A DNA stretch of 64,000 nucleotides from CBFFRJ01 sp051486985 (GTDB taxonomy: Bacteria > Pseudomonadota > Gammaproteobacteria > Enterobacterales > Enterobacteriaceae). The DNA is taken from the NCBI RefSeq assembly GCF_051486985.1, contig NZ_JAHVDV010000007.1:1-64000 (forward strand), in the 5' to 3' direction. Shown here piece after piece: positions 62,059 to 64,000 of the stretch (positions are counted from its first letter, which is position 1; every line of letters begins with the position of its first letter). Under the pieces are notes generated by a model. The model was not told where the DNA came from, did no database searches, and worked only from the letters and a program-made list of their open reading frames with translations. The translations under genes were made by a program, and so were the position numbers.

Positions 62059-62910
62059 ATGGTTGATATGACTAAAACTACCCCTGAGAAAAAGCTGACC
62101 CAGGGCGATATTCGTAGCGTGTTCATCCGTTCTAATCTCTTCCAGGGGTCATGGAACTTTGAACGTATGCAGGCGTTAGGTTTTTGCTTCTCCATGGTAC
62201 CGGCGGTAAAACGCCTCTATCCGGAAAACAATGAAGCGCGTCGTCAGGCGATTAAACGCCACCTGGAGTTCTTCAATACCCATCCCTATGTTGCCGCGCC
62301 CGTACTTGGGGTAACGCTGGCGATGGAAGAACAACGTGCCAACGGTGCCGAAATCGACGACGGCGCCATCAACGGTATTAAAGTCGGTCTGATGGGGCCA
62401 CTGGCAGGGGTGGGTGACCCGATATTCTGGGGCACCGTACGTCCGGTCTTTGCTGCCCTCGGTGCCGGTATCGCCATGAGCGGGAGCCTGCTTGGTCCAC
62501 TGCTCTTCTTCGTGCTGTTTAATCTGGTGCGTCTTGCCACCCGTTATTACGGCGTGGCTTATGGTTATCGCAAAGGGATCGATATCGTTAAAGACATGGG
62601 TGGCGGCTTCCTGCAAAAACTGACGGAAGGGGCCTCTATTCTCGGGCTGTTTGTCATGGGGGCGCTGGTTAACAAATGGACGCACGTCAATATTCCCCTT
62701 GTCGTGTCGCGCATCACCGACCAGACGGGCAAACAGAACGTGACGACGGTCCAGACGATTCTTGACCAACTGATGCCAGGTCTGGTGCCACTGCTTTTAA
62801 CTTTCGCCTGCATGTGGCTGTTGCGTAAAAAAGTTAACCCGCTGTGGATTATTGTCGGCTTCTTCGTCATTGGTATCGCTGGTTATGCCGTGGGCCTGTT
62901 AGGCCTGTAA
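62059..62910 (+). CDS. manZ: Mannose PTS IID subunit ManZ
   Basis: 283 residues from the ATG at 62059 (MVDMTKTTPEKKLTQGDIRSVF), the E. coli length; an upstream GTG at 62050 is too close to the ribosome-binding site AGGTGA. Family segments SNLFQGSWNFERMQALGFCFSM and GPLAGVGDPIFWGTVRPV. Partner of ManY. A strong terminator follows. Confidence 0.97.
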   Translation: MVDMTKTTPEKKLTQGDIRSVFIRSNLFQGSWNFERMQALGFCFSMVPAVKRLYPENNEARRQAIKRHLEFFNTHPYVAAPVLGVTLAMEEQRANGAEIDDGAINGIKVGLMGPLAGVGDPIFWGTVRPVFAALGAGIAMSGSLLGPLLFFVLFNLVRLATRYYGVAYGYRKGIDIVKDMGGGFLQKLTEGASILGLFVMGALVNKWTHVNIPLVVSRITDQTGKQNVTTVQTILDQLMPGLVPLLLTFACMWLLRKKVNPLWIIVGFFVIGIAGYAVGLLGL

Positions 62911-62923
62911 ACCACTGTGCTAT

Positions 62924-62949
62924 AACCGGGGCCTGGCCCCGGTTTTTTA
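62924..62949 (+). terminator. Terminator after manXYZ
   Basis: ACCGGGGC-CTG-GCCCCGGT followed by TTTTT, strong GC stem between manZ and yobD. Confidence 0.92.
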
Positions 62950-62964
62950 CTTTCAGGAGCAACA

Positions 62965-63423
62965 ATGACGCTTACGGACAGCATTCTGGTACTGTTTATT
63001 GCAGCCCTTCTGGCTTACGCCATTTATGATGAACTGATCCTGCCAGCACGTCATGGTGAAAGCCTGTTGACCCTCCCTCTTCTACGCCGCAGTCGTGTGG
63101 ATGCAAGCATTTTCGTAGGTTTGCTGGTGATTCTTATCTACAACAATGCGGTCAATGGCGGTACGACCTTAACCACATGGTTATTGTGTGCGCTGGCGTT
63201 ACTGGCCATTTATCTCTTCTGGATCAAGGTGCCCAAAATCCACTTCAAAGCTCACGGCTTTTATTATTCTTCTGTCTGGATCAAATATGACCGAATTAAA
63301 GAGATGAATTTATCGGAAGATGGGGTGCTGGTGATGCAATTAGAGCAGCGCCGTTTGCTGATTCGGGTGAAAAATATTGATGACCTTGAGAAGGTTTATC
63401 ATGTTCTTGTGAAACATCAATAA
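62965..63423 (+). CDS. yobD: YobD, UPF0266 inner-membrane protein
   Basis: 152 residues, three hydrophobic segments (about 5-22, 48-65, 72-90), then a soluble C-terminal domain (IKVPKIHFKAHGFYYSSVWIKYDRIKEM). DUF986 family, unknown function, conserved position after manZ. Some annotations link it weakly to manganese handling because mntP is next; no proof. Confidence 0.94.
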   Translation: MTLTDSILVLFIAALLAYAIYDELILPARHGESLLTLPLLRRSRVDASIFVGLLVILIYNNAVNGGTTLTTWLLCALALLAIYLFWIKVPKIHFKAHGFYYSSVWIKYDRIKEMNLSEDGVLVMQLEQRRLLIRVKNIDDLEKVYHVLVKHQ

Positions 63424-63469
63424 CATAAAAATAACCTCATCAAAGATATCCGTATATTTATTAGGCATC

Positions 63470-63489
63470 AATATAGCCATTGCTATATT
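63470..63489. promoter_or_regulatory. MntR box upstream of mntP
   Basis: Perfect palindrome AATATAGC-CATT-GCTATATT, close to the MntR site pattern AACATAGC-N4-GCTATGTT known from enterobacterial mntH. MntR with Mn2+ would act here on mntP. Confidence 0.8.
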
Positions 63490-63545
63490 AAAGGTGCCAA
63501 AACCTCTTCACTCTATATAGATTACAATCACCACTCAAACCAAAT

Positions 63546-63558
63546 GAAAATCGTTATC
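63546..63558. promoter_or_regulatory. Fur-like half site upstream of mntP
   Basis: GAAAATCGTTATC agrees with GATAATCATTATC (the Fur pattern) at 11 of 13 positions. Single, short, so uncertain. Confidence 0.35.
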
Positions 63559-63620
63559 AACTGGAGCACGGAATTAACTTTCAGTTGTTGTTTTATATTC
63601 AATAAATATGTTAAGGTTGC

Positions 63621-63778
63621 GCCCGTCATTGGGGAGTAGCCGATTTCTGTTATCCCGGAAATGTACGTGTCAACATACTCGTTGCAAAACGTGGCACGTA
63701 CGGACTGATCCTTCTCAGTCAGGCGAGACCATAGACACATTCACTGCTGTTTACTGGGGGCAGTGGTGTGTTTTATGG
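63621..63778 (+). ncRNA. yybP-ykoY (manganese) riboswitch in the mntP leader
   Basis: The conserved 5' loop sequence TTGGGGAGTAGCCGATTT lies at 63629-63646 and the 3' partner AGGCGAGACC at 63721-63730, with the long imperfect stem GTACGTGTC.../...GGCACGTAC between. A hairpin CACTGC/GCAGTG followed by TTTT (about 63740-63775) could be the expression platform. The class senses Mn2+ and turns on exporters, matching mntP downstream. Confidence 0.92.
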
Positions 63779-63800
63779 AATTCCCGGTCAGGACGCTCGC

Positions 63801-64000
63801 ATGAATCTATCCGCTACTCTTTTCCTCGCTTTTGGCATGTCTATGGATGCTTTTGCTGCTTCCATAGGAAAGGGTGCCACGCTACATAAGCCTAAGTTTT
63901 CAGAAGCTCTGCGTACCGGTCTCATTTTTGGGGTTATCGAAACGCTGACCCCGCTCATTGGCTGGGGAATGGGCATGCTGGCCAGTCAGTTCGTGCTTGA
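63801..64000 (+). CDS. mntP: Manganese exporter MntP, N-terminal part, runs off the window
   Basis: First 66 codons from the ATG at 63801: MNLSATLFLAFGMSMDAFAA, then SIGKGATLHKPKFSEALRTG, LIFGVIETLTPLIGWGMGML. The MDAFAAS motif with the conserved Asp is the metal site of the DUF204/MntP exporters. It continues past 64000. Confidence 0.96.
   Translation, partial: MNLSATLFLAFGMSMDAFAASIGKGATLHKPKFSEALRTGLIFGVIETLTPLIGWGMGMLASQFVL

Larger units (their letters stand above)
63424..63800 (+). promoter_or_regulatory. mntP upstream and leader region
   Basis: 377 bases with no gene. In order: an MntR-box palindrome, an AT-rich promoter stretch, a Fur-like half site and the manganese riboswitch; each is listed separately. 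This is the metal-sensing control region for the exporter MntP. Confidence 0.8.

Noticed and set aside
62176..62769. Leftward 197-codon frame opposite manZ
   Set aside because: Antisense shadow of manZ; His/Gln-rich product of the kind produced by the complement of membrane-protein codons.
63608..63889. Rightward 93-codon frame over the mntP leader
   Set aside because: It covers the riboswitch and the out-of-frame start of mntP; conservation there is at RNA level.

Overview
The window is chromosomal DNA of an enterobacterium close to Enterobacter (Enterobacter cloacae complex, Lelliottia or Leclercia are the best guesses; species is not resolvable by eye). The housekeeping half follows the E. 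coli/Salmonella gene order closely (treA-ymgE-ycgR-emtA-ldcA-cvrA-dadXA-ycgB-fadR-dsbB, ycgNML-minCDE-rnd-fadD-yeaY-tsaB-yoaA-yoaB, yoaH-pabB-nudL-sdaA-pdeD-yoaE-manXYZ-yobD-mntP). Many proteins match the length I remember for the E. coli orthologue, including non-ATG starts of rnd, fadD, cvrA, sdaA, manX and ycgR.

Bases 1-27.35 kb hold most of a type VI secretion system (T6SS) cluster, read right to left apart from one small gene: SH3-like lipoprotein, tssJ, tssK, tssL (with OmpA-like domain), tssM, tagF, tssA, tssB, tssC, tai4-tae4 (immunity and peptidoglycan amidase effector), hcp, an LprI-like exported protein, FHA protein tagH, PP2C phosphatase pppA, an unknown exported protein, tagJ, tssE, tssF, tssG, tssH (clpV), Ser/Thr kinase ppkA, a DUF1795 (Eag chaperone-like) gene that seems to have lost its N-terminus, and the start of vgrG, which leaves the window at base 1. 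The sheath, baseplate and membrane-complex genes are intact. Kinase, phosphatase and FHA protein together imply phosphorylation-controlled firing. The hcp/tae4 part (about 14.7-16.2 kb) is poorer in GC than the structural genes and looks like an exchangeable cargo segment.

Bases 27.35-28.4 kb are an AT-rich, gene-free stretch between the T6SS promoter side and treA, rich in inverted repeats. It is the obvious place for T6SS control.

Bases 28.4-44.8 kb: periplasmic trehalase, a c-di-GMP flagellar brake (ycgR, with a visible sigma-28 promoter), peptidoglycan recycling and turnover (emtA, ldcA), cation/proton antiport (cvrA), D-alanine catabolism (dadX/dadA), ycgB, fadR, dsbB, a DUF1971 gene behind a Fur-like box, ycgN/M/L and the Min division-site system. 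nhaB and umuDC, which sit beside dsbB in E. coli, are absent here.

Bases 44.8-64 kb: RNase D, acyl-CoA synthetase FadD with a FadR operator, Slp-family lipoprotein, tRNA-modification protein TsaB, helicase YoaA, RidA-family YoaB, a protein with a SMI1-like region followed by an L7/L12-C-terminal-like segment, YoaH, PabB, NudL, serine deaminase SdaA, phosphodiesterase PdeD, TerC/CBS protein YoaE, the mannose PTS ManXYZ with CRP and Mlc/NagC-like sites, YobD and the start of the manganese exporter MntP. MntP is preceded by an MntR box, a Fur-like half site and a yybP-ykoY manganese riboswitch. I found no rRNA, tRNA, CRISPR, prophage or insertion sequence. The T6SS itself is a known type of machine; the less explained parts are the accessory proteins, the palindromes around hcp and treA, and the SMI1/L7-L12-like protein.
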